Shown here: positions 1 to 9,833 of the stretch, piece by piece
Numbering within the stretch: the first letter of the stretch is position 1
How the letters are laid out: every line of letters starts with the position of its first letter
Source of the DNA: Microbacterium sp. Marseille-Q6965
Lineage (GTDB): Bacteria; Actinomycetota; Actinomycetes; Actinomycetales; Microbacteriaceae
Direction: 5' to 3'
DNA: 64,000 bases
Assembly: GCF_946151065.1 (NCBI RefSeq)
Contig: NZ_CAMGZA010000002.1
Coordinates: 186,001-250,000, forward strand
Notes under the pieces: model-generated
The model's input: the letters and a program-made list of their open reading frames with translations, nothing else
Told to the model about the DNA's origin: nothing
Databases searched by the model: none
Position numbers and translations under genes: made by a program

Positions 1-248
1 ACCTGCCGCTGGGCGATCCGTCGCCCGTCGCGGAGGCGGCCGTGATGGTGAACATCCTGGGCGGCCCGCAGGGCGCCCAGATGACCGACCGGATCGCCGT
101 GGCGATCGCCGACCACCCGACGGCGAGGATCCACACGTACGGCAAGGAGCCCCGCCCCGGGCGCAAGGTGGGGCACGTCAACGCCGTCGGCGAGCTGGAC
201 GAGGCGGCCTACATCGCGCGGGCCGCGGCCGCGCACTTCCTCACCTGA
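1..248 (+). CDS. purK: 5-(carboxyamino)imidazole ribonucleotide synthase, C-terminal part
   Basis: Only the last 81 codons are inside the window; the reading frame starts at base 3 and ends at TGA 246-248. PurK is the ATP-grasp enzyme that carboxylates aminoimidazole ribonucleotide in purine synthesis. The call rests on the C-terminal signature HTYGKEPRPGRKVGHVNA, preceded by a VNILG segment, which is typical of PurK ends (Y-GK-x-x-R-x-GRK-x-GH). The start, ATP-grasp core and upstream context are not visible. A run of eleven C follows the stop by about 20 bases. Confidence 0.85.
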   Translation, partial: LPLGDPSPVAEAAVMVNILGGPQGAQMTDRIAVAIADHPTARIHTYGKEPRPGRKVGHVNAVGELDEAAYIARAAAAHFLT

Positions 249-270
249 CGCGGTTCGTCAGCCCGTCGCA

Positions 271-281
271 CCCCCCCCCCC
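271..281. repeat. homopolymer of eleven C
   Basis: Eleven consecutive C residues lie in the 242-base gap between purK and the PabC-like gene. Apart from this run and the -10-like hexamer in front of the next gene I see nothing else in the gap. Length errors in sequencing are likely here. Confidence 0.7.
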
Positions 282-490
282 GTTGCCGTCCGCGTCGGTC
301 GCGGCGGTGCCGTGCAAAAGATCTCGGCCGGCCGGAATACCTCCCGGCGTCGGCCGTTAGACTGGAATGGCCGGGCCGCAGCAAACCCCGGGCTCCAACA
401 TCTGCCGCTTCGAGCGGACCACGCGCCGAGAGGCGTTTCTGCGGCTCGGTTCACCCCCTTCCTCGCCAGCGCGACCCGTAGGCTCGAACC

Positions 491-1393
491 ATGACGTTCC
501 GCCTTGCGTACCTCATCGACACCCTGCCGGCGGAAGACCCGCGCACCGACTTCGCCGGGACGTTCGCGCCGATCGATCCCGACGCGCCCGCGCTGAGCGT
601 CAGCGACCTGAGCTCGAACCGCGGTGATGGCATCTTCGAATCGATCGCGGTCGTCGACGGACATCCGCAGGAGACAGGCCCCCACCTGGACCGCCTCGCC
701 CACTCGGCGCGTCTCACCGATCTGCCGGTGCCGAACCTCGCCCAGCTGCGCGCGGTGGTCGAGCACGCGGCGGCGCAGTGCCCGCCGGGGGAGTACACCG
801 TCCGGCTGCTGATGAGCCGCGGCGTGCAGCACGGCGGCCCCGGCCAAGGCATCCACGGTCCGACGGCGTGGCTCACCGCCGCCCAGGCTCCCGACAGCAC
901 CGCCGCCCGCGAGCGCGGCATCCGCGTCGTCACGCTCGATCGCGGCTACGACAGCGGAGCCGCGGCACGGGCACCGTGGCTCCTGCTGGGCGCCAAGACC
1001 CTCTCGTATGCCGTGAACATGGCGGCGCTGCGCGAGGCGAAGCGCCGCGGCGCGGACGACGCCGTCTTCGTCACGAGCGACGGCTACGTGCTCGAGGCGC
1101 CGACCGCCACGGTCATCATCCGCCGCGGCGACGCGTTCCTCACGCCCGAGCCGACCGGCGGCATCCTGCAGGGCACGACCCAGCTGAGCGCCTTCGATTG
1201 GCTCGAGGAGAACGGCCACCCCACCGGGTACGAGCACGTCCCCGTCGCCGCGCTCCATGACGCCGACGCGGCGTGGCTCGTCTCGAGCACGCGCCTGGCC
1301 GCGCCCATCACGCACGTCGACGGCCGTGAGCTGCCGGTGGACCGGGACCTCACGGCCGCCCTGAACGCCTATCTGCTCGGTCCGCGGGACTGA
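491..1393 (+). CDS. pabC: Class IV PLP aminotransferase, probable aminodeoxychorismate lyase
   Basis: The 300-residue protein has the class IV aminotransferase fold shared by PabC, IlvE and D-alanine aminotransferases. K169 in LLGAKTLSYAVNM is the likely PLP-binding lysine, followed by a DDAVFVTSDGYVLEAPTATV segment (the E-x-x-x-A/S-N/T motif) and TGGILQGTT, the phosphate-binding loop. PabC converts 4-amino-4-deoxychorismate to p-aminobenzoate for folate; a branched-chain or D-amino-acid aminotransferase role cannot be excluded. The ATG is fixed by TAGGCT at 479-484, six bases upstream, with no Shine-Dalgarno, so a leaderless transcript is predicted. It converges on pstB. Confidence 0.75.
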   Translation: MTFRLAYLIDTLPAEDPRTDFAGTFAPIDPDAPALSVSDLSSNRGDGIFESIAVVDGHPQETGPHLDRLAHSARLTDLPVPNLAQLRAVVEHAAAQCPPGEYTVRLLMSRGVQHGGPGQGIHGPTAWLTAAQAPDSTAARERGIRVVTLDRGYDSGAAARAPWLLLGAKTLSYAVNMAALREAKRRGADDAVFVTSDGYVLEAPTATVIIRRGDAFLTPEPTGGILQGTTQLSAFDWLEENGHPTGYEHVPVAALHDADAAWLVSSTRLAAPITHVDGRELPVDRDLTAALNAYLLGPRD

Positions 1394-1408
1394 GCGCCGG
1401 GTACCGCT

Positions 1409-1438
1409 GCGGGCGCGTCGGCTTGCCGCCGCGCCCGC
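1409..1438. terminator. GC hairpin between convergent pabC and pstB
   Basis: GCGGGCGCG (1409-1417) and CGCGCCCGC (1430-1438) are perfect inverted arms around a 12-base loop in the short gap between two converging genes. There is no U-tract, so it is a weak candidate for a bidirectional terminator. Confidence 0.4.
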
Positions 1439-1444
1439 GAGGCC

Positions 1445-2224
1445 TCACCCGAAGCGACCCGAGACGTAGTCCTCGGTGGCCTGCACCGAGGGGGTGGTGA
1501 AGATCTTCGTCGTCTCGTCGTACTCGATGAGCTTGCCGGGCTTGCCCGTGCCGGCGATGTTGAAGAACGCGGTCTTGTCGCTCACGCGCGAGGCCTGCTG
1601 CATGTTGTGCGTCACGATGACGACCGTGTAGTCGTTCTTCAGCTCGGCGATCAGCTCCTCGATGGCGAACGTCGAGATGGGGTCGAGGGCCGAGCAGGGC
1701 TCGTCCATGAGGATCACGTCGGGCGATACCGCGATGGCGCGGGCGATGCACAGGCGCTGCTGCTGACCGCCGGAGAGGCCCGAGCCCGGCTTGTCGAGCC
1801 GGTCCTTGACCTCGTTCCAGAGGTTCGCGCCCCGCAGCGACTTCTCCACGAGGTCGTCCTGGTCGCTCTTCGACATGCGGCGGTTGTTGAGCAGCACGCC
1901 TGCCAGCACGTTCTCGCGGATCGACATGGTGGGGAACGGGTTGGGGCGCTGGAACACCATGCCCACCTGGCGGCGCACGAGCACCGGGTCGACGCCGGCG
2001 CCGTAGAGGTTCTTGCCGTCGATGAGCACCTCGCCCTCCACGCGGGCGCCGGGGATGACCTCGTGCATGCGGTTCAGGGTGCGCAGGAAGGTCGACTTGC
2101 CGCAGCCCGACGGCCCGATGAACGCGGTCACGGTGCGGGGCTGGATGTCGATGGACACGCCCTCCACGGCCAGGAAGTCGCCGTAGTAGACGTTGAGGTC
2201 GTTGACTTCGATGCTCTTGGACAT
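1445..2224 (-). CDS. pstB: Phosphate ABC transporter ATP-binding protein
   Basis: PstB is the ATPase that powers high-affinity phosphate import on the cytoplasmic face of PstCA. The 259 residues carry Walker [10 protein letters not shown] (about residues 38-46), the signature LSGGQQQR, Walker B VILMDEP and the switch-region THNMQQ. A PstB-typical [10 protein letters not shown] precedes the signature. Length is normal for the family. It is the last gene of pstS-pstC-pstA-pstB, 40 bases after pstA, so it is co-transcribed. Expression should follow the phosphate-responsive pstS promoter plus read-through of the hairpin after pstS. Confidence 0.97.
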   Translation of the reverse strand: MSKSIEVNDLNVYYGDFLAVEGVSIDIQPRTVTAFIGPSGCGKSTFLRTLNRMHEVIPGARVEGEVLIDGKNLYGAGVDPVLVRRQVGMVFQRPNPFPTMSIRENVLAGVLLNNRRMSKSDQDDLVEKSLRGANLWNEVKDRLDKPGSGLSGGQQQRLCIARAIAVSPDVILMDEPCSALDPISTFAIEELIAELKNDYTVVIVTHNMQQASRVSDKTAFFNIAGTGKPGKLIEYDETTKIFTTPSVQATEDYVSGRFG

Positions 2225-2264
2225 CTTCGGGTTCTCTCTCTCAGCGGGAAGCTCGGGCGACGGC

Positions 2265-3365
2265 TCAGCGGCCGGTCATCTTGGGGGCGAAGATCTTCGC
2301 GATCAGGCGGGCGACGAGGTTCAGCACCATGACGATCAGGATGAGCGTGAGCGCCGAGGCCCAGGCCCTCTCGATGAACGCCTCCGGCGGCAGGCCGGGG
2401 TACTTCGCCTGCATGTACGAGAACACCGGCAGCGTCGCCATCTGGCCGCCGAACATGTTGAGGTTCATGCCCTGCACCATGCCGACCGTGAGCAGCAGCG
2501 GCGCCGTCTCGCCGATCACGCGCGCGACGGCGAGCATGACCGACGTGGTGATGCCCGCGATGGCGGTGGGAAGGACGACCTTGACGATCGTGAGCCACTT
2601 GGGCACGCCGAGCGCGTACGCGGCCTCGCGCAGCTCGTTCGGGACGATGCGCAGCAGCTCCTCGGAGCCGCGCACGACGACCGGGATCATGAGGACCGAC
2701 AGGGCGAGCGAGCCCATGATGCCCATGCGGGTGCCCGGGCCGACGATGATCGCGAACACCGAGTAGATGAACAGACCGGCGACGATCGAGGGGATGCCGG
2801 TCATCACGTCGACGAGGAAGGTGATGCCGCGCGCCAGCTTCTTGCCCTGGCCGTATTCCACGAGGTAGATCGACGTCATGAGGCCGATCGGCACGGAGAT
2901 GATCGTCGCGCCGAGCGTGATGAGCAGCGTGCCGTAGATGGCGTGGACGGCGCCGCCGCCCTCGCCCACGATGTTGCGCATCGAGAAGCTGAAGAACTCG
3001 CCGTCGAAGCGGGCCAGACCGTTGACGACGACGGTGAACAGCAGCGAGACCAGCGGCAGCAGCGCGATCACGAACGCCGTCGACACCAGGGCGGTCATGA
3101 GACGGTCCGTCGCGTGGCGACGGCTCTCGGCGACCGACGAGATCACGAAGATCAGGGCCATGTAGATGACCATGCCCACGACGAGCGTCATGGCGATGTT
3201 GAAGTCGGCGGGATCGCCGCCGATGTTCAGCAGCGCGAACACGACCGCCGAGACGGCGAACGATCCGGCGAGCAGCGCCCACGGCGTCCAGGTGGGAAGG
3301 TGGCCGGCGGTCAGGCTCCGCGGCGGGGCCACCGTGGTGGCCGGGGGCGTGGCGATGGTGGTCAT
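2265..3365 (-). CDS. pstA: Phosphate ABC transporter permease PstA
   Basis: One of the two inner-membrane permeases of the phosphate importer. The 366-residue protein has several hydrophobic helices and the binding-protein-dependent permease loop ([20 protein letters not shown]), the site that contacts PstB. The N-terminus is longer than in E. coli, with two extra hydrophobic segments before the permease domain, as is usual in actinobacteria. The ATG lies one base after the pstC stop (TGA-C-ATG), so translation is probably coupled to pstC. Confidence 0.95.
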   Translation of the reverse strand: MTTIATPPATTVAPPRSLTAGHLPTWTPWALLAGSFAVSAVVFALLNIGGDPADFNIAMTLVVGMVIYMALIFVISSVAESRRHATDRLMTALVSTAFVIALLPLVSLLFTVVVNGLARFDGEFFSFSMRNIVGEGGGAVHAIYGTLLITLGATIISVPIGLMTSIYLVEYGQGKKLARGITFLVDVMTGIPSIVAGLFIYSVFAIIVGPGTRMGIMGSLALSVLMIPVVVRGSEELLRIVPNELREAAYALGVPKWLTIVKVVLPTAIAGITTSVMLAVARVIGETAPLLLTVGMVQGMNLNMFGGQMATLPVFSYMQAKYPGLPPEAFIERAWASALTLILIVMVLNLVARLIAKIFAPKMTGR

Positions 3366-3366
3366 G

Positions 3367-4335
3367 TCAGTTGGCTCCCGAGAACTCGGCGCGGCGCGAG
3401 ACGACCCAGCGAGCCACGAAGTTGACGGCGAAGGTCACGATGAACAGGATCAGACCCGCCGCAATGAGCGTGTTCACGCCCTCGTCGTGCGCCTCGGGGA
3501 AGCGCAGCGCGATGATCGCGGGGATCGTGGTGGGGTTCTCGGGGTTGAGCAGGTTGAAGGTGACGATGCCGAGGGGCGAGAGAACGAGCGTGACCGCCAT
3601 CGTCTCGCCGAGCGCACGACCGAGGCCGAGCATCGCGCCCGAGATCATGCCGCTGCGGGCGAAGGGCAGCACCGCCATGCGCACCATCTCCCAGCGCGTG
3701 GCGCCGAGGGCGAGCGCCGCCTCCTCGTGAAGCTTGGGGGTCTGCAGGAAGACCTCGCGGCAGATGGCGGTCATGATCGGCAGGATCATCACCGCCAGCA
3801 CCAGCGACGCCGTCAGGATGGTCTTGCCGGTGCCCGACGGGGTGCCCGAGAAGATCGGGATCCAGCCGAGGTTCTCGTTCAGCCAGCGGTAGAAGGGCAC
3901 GAGCATGGGCGCGAAGGTCAGCGCGCCCCAGAGCCCGAAGACGACCGACGGCACGGCGGCCAGAAGGTCGATGATGTAACCGAGCACGCCCGCCAGTCGG
4001 CGCGGCGCGTAGTGCGAGATGAACAGTGCGATCCCGATGGCGAGCGGTGCGGCGATGACGAGCGCGATGGCGCTGGACCACAGGGTGCCGAAGACGAACG
4101 GCCACACCCAGGAGAGGAACGGCTGGCCCTCGAGGATGTGGTTGCCCGAGGTGTCGCCCCGGAAGGCGGGGATCGCCTGAACGATGAGGAAGAGCGCGAC
4201 GAGCGCGAGCGTGACGAGGATGATGATGCCCGCCGCCAGCGCCGTACCCGAGAAGATCCTGTCGCCGGGCCGCATCACGGGCTTCGGCGGAGCGGACGAG
4301 GGGGCGTCGGCGGGCCCCGTCGTGGTGGTGGTCAT
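3367..4335 (-). CDS. pstC: Phosphate ABC transporter permease PstC
   Basis: The second membrane subunit of the Pst complex, 322 residues. It has a hydrophilic N-tail of about 30 residues, about six membrane helices and the permease loop HEEAALALGATRWEMVRMAV. A GAGGAG-type ribosome site lies about eight bases before the ATG. It sits between pstS and pstA in the usual order. A 57-base imperfect hairpin separates it from pstS, which would let pstS mRNA exceed that of the membrane subunits. Confidence 0.95.
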   Translation of the reverse strand: MTTTTTGPADAPSSAPPKPVMRPGDRIFSGTALAAGIIILVTLALVALFLIVQAIPAFRGDTSGNHILEGQPFLSWVWPFVFGTLWSSAIALVIAAPLAIGIALFISHYAPRRLAGVLGYIIDLLAAVPSVVFGLWGALTFAPMLVPFYRWLNENLGWIPIFSGTPSGTGKTILTASLVLAVMILPIMTAICREVFLQTPKLHEEAALALGATRWEMVRMAVLPFARSGMISGAMLGLGRALGETMAVTLVLSPLGIVTFNLLNPENPTTIPAIIALRFPEAHDEGVNTLIAAGLILFIVTFAVNFVARWVVSRRAEFSGAN

Positions 4336-4392
4336 CGGAGCGGCTCCTCGGATGCTCTGAGTCGGGCGGAAGGTGTTCGGTTATCGCGCGGC

Positions 4393-4449
4393 GGTGCCCC
4401 CGCGCCCTTCCCGCAGGAGGGATCCCACGGGAAGGAGCGCGAGGGCACC
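4393..4449 (-). terminator. Intercistronic hairpin between pstS and pstC
   Basis: Two near-complementary arms of about 20 bases (4393-4412 and 4429-4449) can form a long GC-rich stem with a few mismatches. It sits right after the pstS stop inside the operon. Such hairpins after pstS commonly act as attenuators or mRNA stabilisers; that role is inferred here. Confidence 0.55.
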
Positions 4450-4473
4450 GTTGCGGTCAAGCGATCCGTCGGA

Positions 4474-5580
4474 TCACTCGGTGACGATGGCGTCGATCGC
4501 GGTCATGACCTGCTCGCGCAGGCCCTCCGAGATCGGGGCGTTGCCGGCGACCTCGGAAGCGGCCTCCTGGCCCTCGGCCGACGCGACGTACTCGAAGTAG
4601 GCCTTGACGAGCGTCGCGACCTCCGGGTCCTCGTACTCGACGCAGCCGATGAGGTAGCTCACCAGGGCGATCGGGTAGGAGCCGGCGGGAGCGGCGGCGG
4701 GGTCGACGGCGAACGCGAGGTCCTGGGGCTCGCGGCCCTCCTCGAGCGGCGAGGCCTCGACCAGGGCCGACGCGGCCTCGGCCGAGTACGCCACGTACTC
4801 GCCCTCGACCTCGACGGCCACCTGGCCCAGGTCGCCGGCCTGCGAGGCGTCGGCGAAGCCGATGTAGCCCGCACCCTCGGTGATGGCGCTCACGACACCC
4901 GAGGTGCCGTCAGCGGCCTCGCCGCCGAGGTCGGACGGCCACTCGTCGCTGGCCTCCCAGGTCCACACGTCGGGAGCCGTCGACTGCAGGTACGTGGTGA
5001 AGGTCTCCTGCGTGCCCGAGGCGTCGGCGCGGTGCACCGGGACGATGGGCTGGTCGGGCAGCTCGGCGTCGGGGTTCTGCTCGGCGATGGCCGGGTCGTT
5101 CCAGTTGGTGATCTGGCCGGCGAAGATGCCCGCGATGGTCGCGGCGTCGAGGTTCAGCGTGTCGATGCCCTCGAGGTTGAAGGCGACGGCGACGGGGGAG
5201 ATGTAGACGGGGATCTCGACGATCGAGTCCGAGGCGCACGAGCCGAAGCCGCCCGCGGCCAGCTCCTCGGCGTTGTACGCGCGGTCGGAGCCGATGAAGT
5301 TCGACGAGCCGGCGAGGAAGTTCTCGCGGCCGGTGCCCGAACCGGTCGAGGTGTAGTTGACGGTGGCGTCGGCGTGGATGCCCTGGAAGCCGGCGACCCA
5401 GGCCTGCTGAGCGGCCTCCTGCGACGACGCTCCCGTCGCCTCGATGGTGCCGGTGAGCGACTCCTCGCCGCCGTTCGCGTTCGCGTTGTCCGCGGGCGCC
5501 TCGTTCGCGGCGCAGCCGACGAGCGACAGAGCGGCGACCGCGCCGAGGGCGGCGATGCTCGAGAAACGGGTGATCTTCAC
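4474..5580 (-). CDS. pstS: Phosphate-binding lipoprotein PstS
   Basis: The extracellular phosphate receptor that feeds PstCA. I choose GTG at 5580 because it gives a 368-residue protein starting VKITRFSS, then a hydrophobic signal and the lipobox LSLVGC with lipidated Cys23. A longer frame to 5634 would put an unlikely charged extension before the signal. Ligand-binding features include GASSQEAAQQAW, the TGSGTGRENFL loop and HRADASGTQETF. A low-complexity NANANGGEE stretch follows the lipobox. It is the first gene of the pst operon, with a PHO-box-like double repeat about 100 bases upstream. Confidence 0.95.
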   Translation of the reverse strand: MKITRFSSIAALGAVAALSLVGCAANEAPADNANANGGEESLTGTIEATGASSQEAAQQAWVAGFQGIHADATVNYTSTGSGTGRENFLAGSSNFIGSDRAYNAEELAAGGFGSCASDSIVEIPVYISPVAVAFNLEGIDTLNLDAATIAGIFAGQITNWNDPAIAEQNPDAELPDQPIVPVHRADASGTQETFTTYLQSTAPDVWTWEASDEWPSDLGGEAADGTSGVVSAITEGAGYIGFADASQAGDLGQVAVEVEGEYVAYSAEAASALVEASPLEEGREPQDLAFAVDPAAAPAGSYPIALVSYLIGCVEYEDPEVATLVKAYFEYVASAEGQEAASEVAGNAPISEGLREQVMTAIDAIVTE

Positions 5581-5638
5581 TGTGTATCCGTTCGATCGGT
5601 GATCAGGGTTGCCCCTCGGGACTTCGGGGCACACCGAG

Positions 5639-5693
5639 ACGCTAGGACCGCGTGCTTAAGAGACTGCGGTCTGCAGGTGAACGGAAGGTGAAC
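5639..5693 (-). promoter_or_regulatory. pstS promoter with PHO-box direct repeat
   Basis: GGTGAAC occurs at 5676-5682 and 5687-5693, exactly 11 bases apart; on the pstS strand this reads GTTCACC twice. Streptomyces PhoP binds 11-base direct repeats of GTTCACC-like units, so this is a good PHO box. A -10-like TAGCGT lies at 5644-5639. Whether PhoP or RegX3 binds it is not decidable from sequence. Confidence 0.8.
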
Positions 5694-5805
5694 AACCCTT
5701 GGCGCGGTGCCCGCGGCCGTGATCTCGGCGTGATCTTCGCCCGCCGCCCCGTGGCGCAGGAGCAGTCCGGCCGGCGCTCTCGGCCGCTCGCCCCGACGTT
5801 CGCCG

Positions 5806-6744
5806 TCAGACGGGCGGGGCGTGCGTCTCGATGGCGACGATTCCCGAACCGGGATTCTCGGCGCTGATGTGCGCGACCGAGAACGAGCCGGTGCCAAGGG
5901 CGGCGGCATCGCGGAGGGCGGAGGTCCGGATCGTGCCGGTCGCCAGCGCCAGCTCCTCGAGAACCGCCGGCAGCACCGGGCCGTGGGAGCACAGGACGGC
6001 CGCCTTGCCGGACGCCACGCGCTTGCCCACGACGGTGCGCACATCGGCGATGCCGTCCTCCCACGCATCCTGGCTGATCGCATCCGTCTCGACGACGCGG
6101 GCGTCGATGGCCCGCGCGAGCGGGGTGACCGTCTGGACGCAGCGCGTGGCGGTGCTGGAGACGATCTTCTTCACGCCGAAGGCACGCAGACCCCCCACGA
6201 TCGCCTTGGCCTGCTCACGCCCCTTCGGGAGCAGCGGCCGCAGATAGTCGGCGCGTTCCCAATCGCTGCGCGGCACCGCCTTGCCGTGCCGCAGCGCCAC
6301 GACCGGGAAGGTGCGCCGCACGCCGTCGTCGAACAGTCGCAGGAAGGTCTCGAGGATCTCCTGGTCGACGGGGTAGCTCAGCTTCGCCATCGCCTGACGC
6401 GGCCCCGCCCATTCGAGTGCGGCGATCTCGCGGTTGGGCACGAAGCGGCTCTCGCGGATGGCGCGGTCCTTGGCCCGCATCGCCCAGTAGTGCACGATCT
6501 TCTGTCGGCCGTTGGCGAGGGTGTAGCGCGAGACGCCGAGCGGCACGCCGAGCGCGGCCCGGATGCCCGTCTCCTCCTCCACCTCGCGCACGGCCGTCTG
6601 CGCGAGCATCTCGCCCGGATCGACCTTGCCCTTCGGGAGCGTCACGTCGCGGTACTTCGTGCGGTGCACGAGCGCGATGCGCAGCCGGCCGTCCGCAATG
6701 CGCCAGAGCACGCCGCCCGCGGCGTACACGGCCCGTTCGCTCAC
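5806..6744 (-). CDS. mutT1: Nudix hydrolase fused to histidine phosphatase (MutT1-like)
   Basis: The 312-residue protein has two parts. The N-terminal half is Nudix, with [10 protein letters not shown] and REVEEETG (about 53-60) forming the metal-binding box. The C-terminal half is a histidine phosphatase with ALRHGKA and a late SHGPVLP histidine motif. Mycobacterial MutT1 has this same architecture and hydrolyses 8-oxo-(d)GTP and diadenosine polyphosphates. The GTG at 6744 overlaps the ppk stop (GTGA), so the two genes are translationally coupled; mycobacteria also keep ppk1 next to mutT1. A role in nucleotide or polyphosphate housekeeping is inferred. Confidence 0.85.
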   Translation of the reverse strand: MSERAVYAAGGVLWRIADGRLRIALVHRTKYRDVTLPKGKVDPGEMLAQTAVREVEEETGIRAALGVPLGVSRYTLANGRQKIVHYWAMRAKDRAIRESRFVPNREIAALEWAGPRQAMAKLSYPVDQEILETFLRLFDDGVRRTFPVVALRHGKAVPRSDWERADYLRPLLPKGREQAKAIVGGLRAFGVKKIVSSTATRCVQTVTPLARAIDARVVETDAISQDAWEDGIADVRTVVGKRVASGKAAVLCSHGPVLPAVLEELALATGTIRTSALRDAAALGTGSFSVAHISAENPGSGIVAIETHAPPV

Positions 6745-8924
6745 CGCGCCGCCCTCGGCTGCCGCCGCCGCCGGATGATGCTCATGGTGCGGTCCTGCAG
6801 ATCGAGCAGCGGGCGGCCGTCGGCGTCGCGGTGGTGCCGCGTCCAGACGGCGTCGGGGCCGAGGTGCCACGTCGCCGTGCCGTCGTCCATGGCGAGGTCG
6901 AAGAACGACATGAGTTCGCGCACGTGCTTCGGCGAGCCGACCTTCACGAGCGCCTCCACGCGCCGGTCCAGGTTCCGGTGCATCATGTCGGCGCTGCCGA
7001 TGTAGACCTCGGGCGAGCCGTCGTTGTCGAACGCGAAGATGCGCGAGTGCTCCAGGTAGCGACCCAGCACACTGCGCACCGTGATGTTGTCGGAGACGCC
7101 GGGCAGGTCCACGCGCAGGCTGCAGATGCCGCGCACCCACACCTCGACCTTCACCCCGGCCTGGCTCGCGAGGTACAGGGCGTCGATGATGCGCTCGTCC
7201 ACCATGGAGTTGACCTTGATGCGCACGCGGGCCGGCTTGCCCGCGAGCGCGTGCCGGCGCTCGCGCTCGATGAGCTTGAGCAAGCCCTTGCGCAGGTGCA
7301 GGGGCGCGACGAGCAGGCGCTTGAACTTCTTCTCGATCGCGTAGCCGCTCAGCTCGTTGAACAGGCGCGTCAGGTCGAGCCCCACGACGGGGTCGCACGT
7401 GAACAGACCCAGATCCTCGTAGATGCGGCTCGTCTTGGGGTTGTAGTTGCCGGTGCCCACGTGGCTGTAGTGGACGAGCTCGCCCTTCTCCTGGCGGATC
7501 ACGAGCGCCGCCTTCGCGTGGGTCTTCAGGCCCACGAGGCCGTAGACCACGTGCACGCCCGCCTTCTCGAGCTGGCGCGCCCACTCGATGTTGTTCGCCT
7601 CGTCGAAGCGCGCCTTGACCTCCACGAGCGCGAGCACCTGCTTGCCGTTCTCGGCGGCGTCGATCAGAGCCTTCACGACGGGGCTGTCGCCGGAGGTGCG
7701 ATACAGCGTCTGTTTGATCGCGAGCACGTGGGGATCGCGGGCGGCCTGCTCGAGGAAGGCCTGCACGCTCGTGGCGAAGGACTCGTAGGGGTGGTGCACG
7801 AGAACGTCGCCCTTGCGGATGGCCGCGAAGACGTCGGCCCTGGCGTGCTTCGAGTCCGCGTCGAGCGGCTGCAGCGCCAGCGCGGTCACCGGCACGTGCT
7901 TCTTGTACCGCAGGTCGGGACGGTCCAGCTTCCCCAGCTCGAACAGGGCCCGCAGATCGAGCGGCGCCGGCAGCCGGTACACCTCCTGTTCGGAGATGTC
8001 GAGCTCGTCCAGCAGCAGCCGCAGGGTGACGTCGTCCATCTCCTCGGTGATCTCGAGACGGATCGGCGGCCCGAAGCGCCGGCGCAGCAGCTCCTCCTCC
8101 AGCGCCTGGATGAGGTTCTCCGATTCGTCCTCCTCGATCACGACGTCCTCGTTGCGGGTGAGGCGGAACGCGTGGTGATCCAGCACATCCATGCCCGGGA
8201 AGAGGTCGCTCAGGTTCTCGGCGATGAGATCCTCGAGCGGCAGCAGCCGCACGCGTTCGCTGAGCGGGTCTCGCTCGGGCACGCGCACCGCGCGCGGCAT
8301 CATGGGCGGCACCTTCAGGCGCGCGAACTCCTCGCGGCCCGTGCGGGCGTTGCGGATCCGGATCGCGAGGTTCAGCGACAGGCCGGAGATGTAGGGGAAC
8401 GGGTGTGCCGGGTCGACCGCGAGGGGCATGAGCACGGGGAAGACCCGCGACTGGAAGTACTCGTACAGCTCGGCCTTCTCTTCGCCGTCGAGGTCGTTCC
8501 ACGACACCAGGGAGATGCCCTCCTCGCTCAGCGCCGGCTTGACCTGCTCGTGCCACGCGGCGGCATGCCGCGTCTGCAGCTCGTGCGCCTTCTGGCTGAT
8601 GGCCTCGAGCACCCGGGCGGGAGCCGTGCCGATGTTGCTGGGCACCGCGAGGCCGGTGACGATGCGGCGCTTGAGGCCGGCCACGCGCACCATGAAGAAC
8701 TCGTCGAGGTTGCTCGCGAAGATCGCGAGGAAGTTGGCGCGCTCCAGCAGCGGCACGTCGGGGTCCTCCGCGAGCTCCAGCACGCGCTGGTTGAACGCGA
8801 GCCAGCTCAGCTCGCGGTCGATGTAGCGACCGTCGGGCAGATCGGACTCGTCGAACTCGACGAGTTCGTCGAAGTCGTCGTCCGCGTCGCCCAGCCCGGT
8901 GTCCACGATGGTCGTGTCGCTCAT
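6741..8924 (-). CDS. ppk: Polyphosphate kinase 1
   Basis: PPK1 reversibly moves the terminal phosphate of ATP onto polyphosphate. The 727-residue protein opens with an acidic tail and then the N-domain ([17 protein letters not shown]). The phospholipase-D-like core follows, with [20 protein letters not shown] and [13 protein letters not shown] holding the phosphorylated histidine, then [17 protein letters not shown]. Length is usual for actinobacterial PPK1. CAGGAT lies six bases before the ATG (8936-8931), consistent with a leaderless start. A GTTCACC unit about 33 bases upstream suggests phosphate control. Confidence 0.96.
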   Translation of the reverse strand: MSDTTIVDTGLGDADDDFDELVEFDESDLPDGRYIDRELSWLAFNQRVLELAEDPDVPLLERANFLAIFASNLDEFFMVRVAGLKRRIVTGLAVPSNIGTAPARVLEAISQKAHELQTRHAAAWHEQVKPALSEEGISLVSWNDLDGEEKAELYEYFQSRVFPVLMPLAVDPAHPFPYISGLSLNLAIRIRNARTGREEFARLKVPPMMPRAVRVPERDPLSERVRLLPLEDLIAENLSDLFPGMDVLDHHAFRLTRNEDVVIEEDESENLIQALEEELLRRRFGPPIRLEITEEMDDVTLRLLLDELDISEQEVYRLPAPLDLRALFELGKLDRPDLRYKKHVPVTALALQPLDADSKHARADVFAAIRKGDVLVHHPYESFATSVQAFLEQAARDPHVLAIKQTLYRTSGDSPVVKALIDAAENGKQVLALVEVKARFDEANNIEWARQLEKAGVHVVYGLVGLKTHAKAALVIRQEKGELVHYSHVGTGNYNPKTSRIYEDLGLFTCDPVVGLDLTRLFNELSGYAIEKKFKRLLVAPLHLRKGLLKLIERERRHALAGKPARVRIKVNSMVDERIIDALYLASQAGVKVEVWVRGICSLRVDLPGVSDNITVRSVLGRYLEHSRIFAFDNDGSPEVYIGSADMMHRNLDRRVEALVKVGSPKHVRELMSFFDLAMDDGTATWHLGPDAVWTRHHRDADGRPLLDLQDRTMSIIRRRRQPRAAR

Positions 8925-8945
8925 TCCCCCATCCTGGCACCGCGC

Positions 8946-8963
8946 GGTTTCCCGAAGGTGAAC
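8946..8963 (-). promoter_or_regulatory. PHO-box-like element upstream of ppk
   Basis: GGTGAAC at 8957-8963 reads GTTCACC on the ppk strand and is followed by TTCGG, as in the pstS box. A weaker GGTTTCC unit lies 11 bases away at 8946-8952. Only one unit is strong, so this is a tentative site. Confidence 0.5.
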
Positions 8964-8999
8964 GGATTCGAGCGTGTCAGCCCCGGGGTGCGCGCGGCC

Positions 9000-9704
9000 T
9001 CAGCGCTGCTGCTTCGCCTCGGACTTCGTCGGCGGCAGTTGGTCGTCCTCGTACACGTTGAAGCGGTAGCCCACGTTCCGCACCGTGCCGATGAGCTGCT
9101 CGAGGTCGCCCAGCTTGGCGCGCAGGCGACGCACGTGCACGTCGACGGTGCGGGTGCCGCCGAAGTAGTCGTATCCCCACACCTCGCTCAGCAGCTGCTC
9201 GCGAGTGAACACCCGGGAGGGGTGCGTGGCGAAGAAGTGCAGCAGCTGGAACTCCTTGTAGGTAAGGTCCAGCGGCTTGCCGTGCACCTTCGCCGAGTAG
9301 GACGACTCGTCGATCGTGATTCCCGACGTCTGCACGCGCCCCGAGGGCTGCTCGGCCGTCTGCCGCCCCACCGCCAATCGGACCCGCGCGTCGACCTCGG
9401 CGGGACCGGCGGTCGAGAGGATGACGTCGTCCACTCCCCAGTCGCTGGACACGGCGGTGAGCCCGCCCTCGGTCACGACGAGGATCAGCGGCGCGTCGAG
9501 ACCGGTCGTGTTGAGGATCTTGCACAGCGACTTGGCGCCCACGAGGTCGATGCGCGCATCGACGAAGATCACGTCGGCGTTCGGTGCGTTCACCAGCTGC
9601 GCCGGCTCGGCCGGAATCTGGCGCACGCGGTGGCTGAGGAGCTCGAGGGCGGGCAGAACCGCTCCGCCGCCTTGGGCGGAACTCAACACGAGCAGCTGGG
9701 CCAA
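9000..9704 (-). CDS. glnR: GlnR-type orphan response regulator
   Basis: GlnR is the global nitrogen regulator of actinobacteria. The 234 residues match it throughout: LLVLSSA at the N-terminus, [31 protein letters not shown] and [18 protein letters not shown] winged-helix domain then ends in [26 protein letters not shown]. The receiver lacks the full acidic pocket, as in other GlnR proteins that act without a partner kinase. I choose TTG at 9704 because GGAAAGGA lies seven bases upstream and the protein then aligns with GlnR from its start. It sits near ppk and phoU; mycobacterial glnR is also near a phoU homologue. Confidence 0.9.
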   Translation of the reverse strand: MAQLLVLSSAQGGGAVLPALELLSHRVRQIPAEPAQLVNAPNADVIFVDARIDLVGAKSLCKILNTTGLDAPLILVVTEGGLTAVSSDWGVDDVILSTAGPAEVDARVRLAVGRQTAEQPSGRVQTSGITIDESSYSAKVHGKPLDLTYKEFQLLHFFATHPSRVFTREQLLSEVWGYDYFGGTRTVDVHVRRLRAKLGDLEQLIGTVRNVGYRFNVYEDDQLPPTKSEAKQQR

Positions 9705-9833
9705 GCGAACGTCCTTTCCGGGCGGCGGGGTCCGCGCCGGGTGCACCCATAATAGGCGCTGCTGAGAGAGCCCTGTGCCGCGGTCGAGGGCCGCGCGCCC
9801 CCGCCGGTGCGACGATGCGCGAGAATGGTGGGC

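Noticed and set aside
5806..8940. A single 1044-codon minus-strand frame covering ppk and mutT1
   Set aside because: The frame joins an out-of-frame read of ppk to the real mutT1 frame. ppk is clear in another frame and the genes meet at a GTGA overlap.
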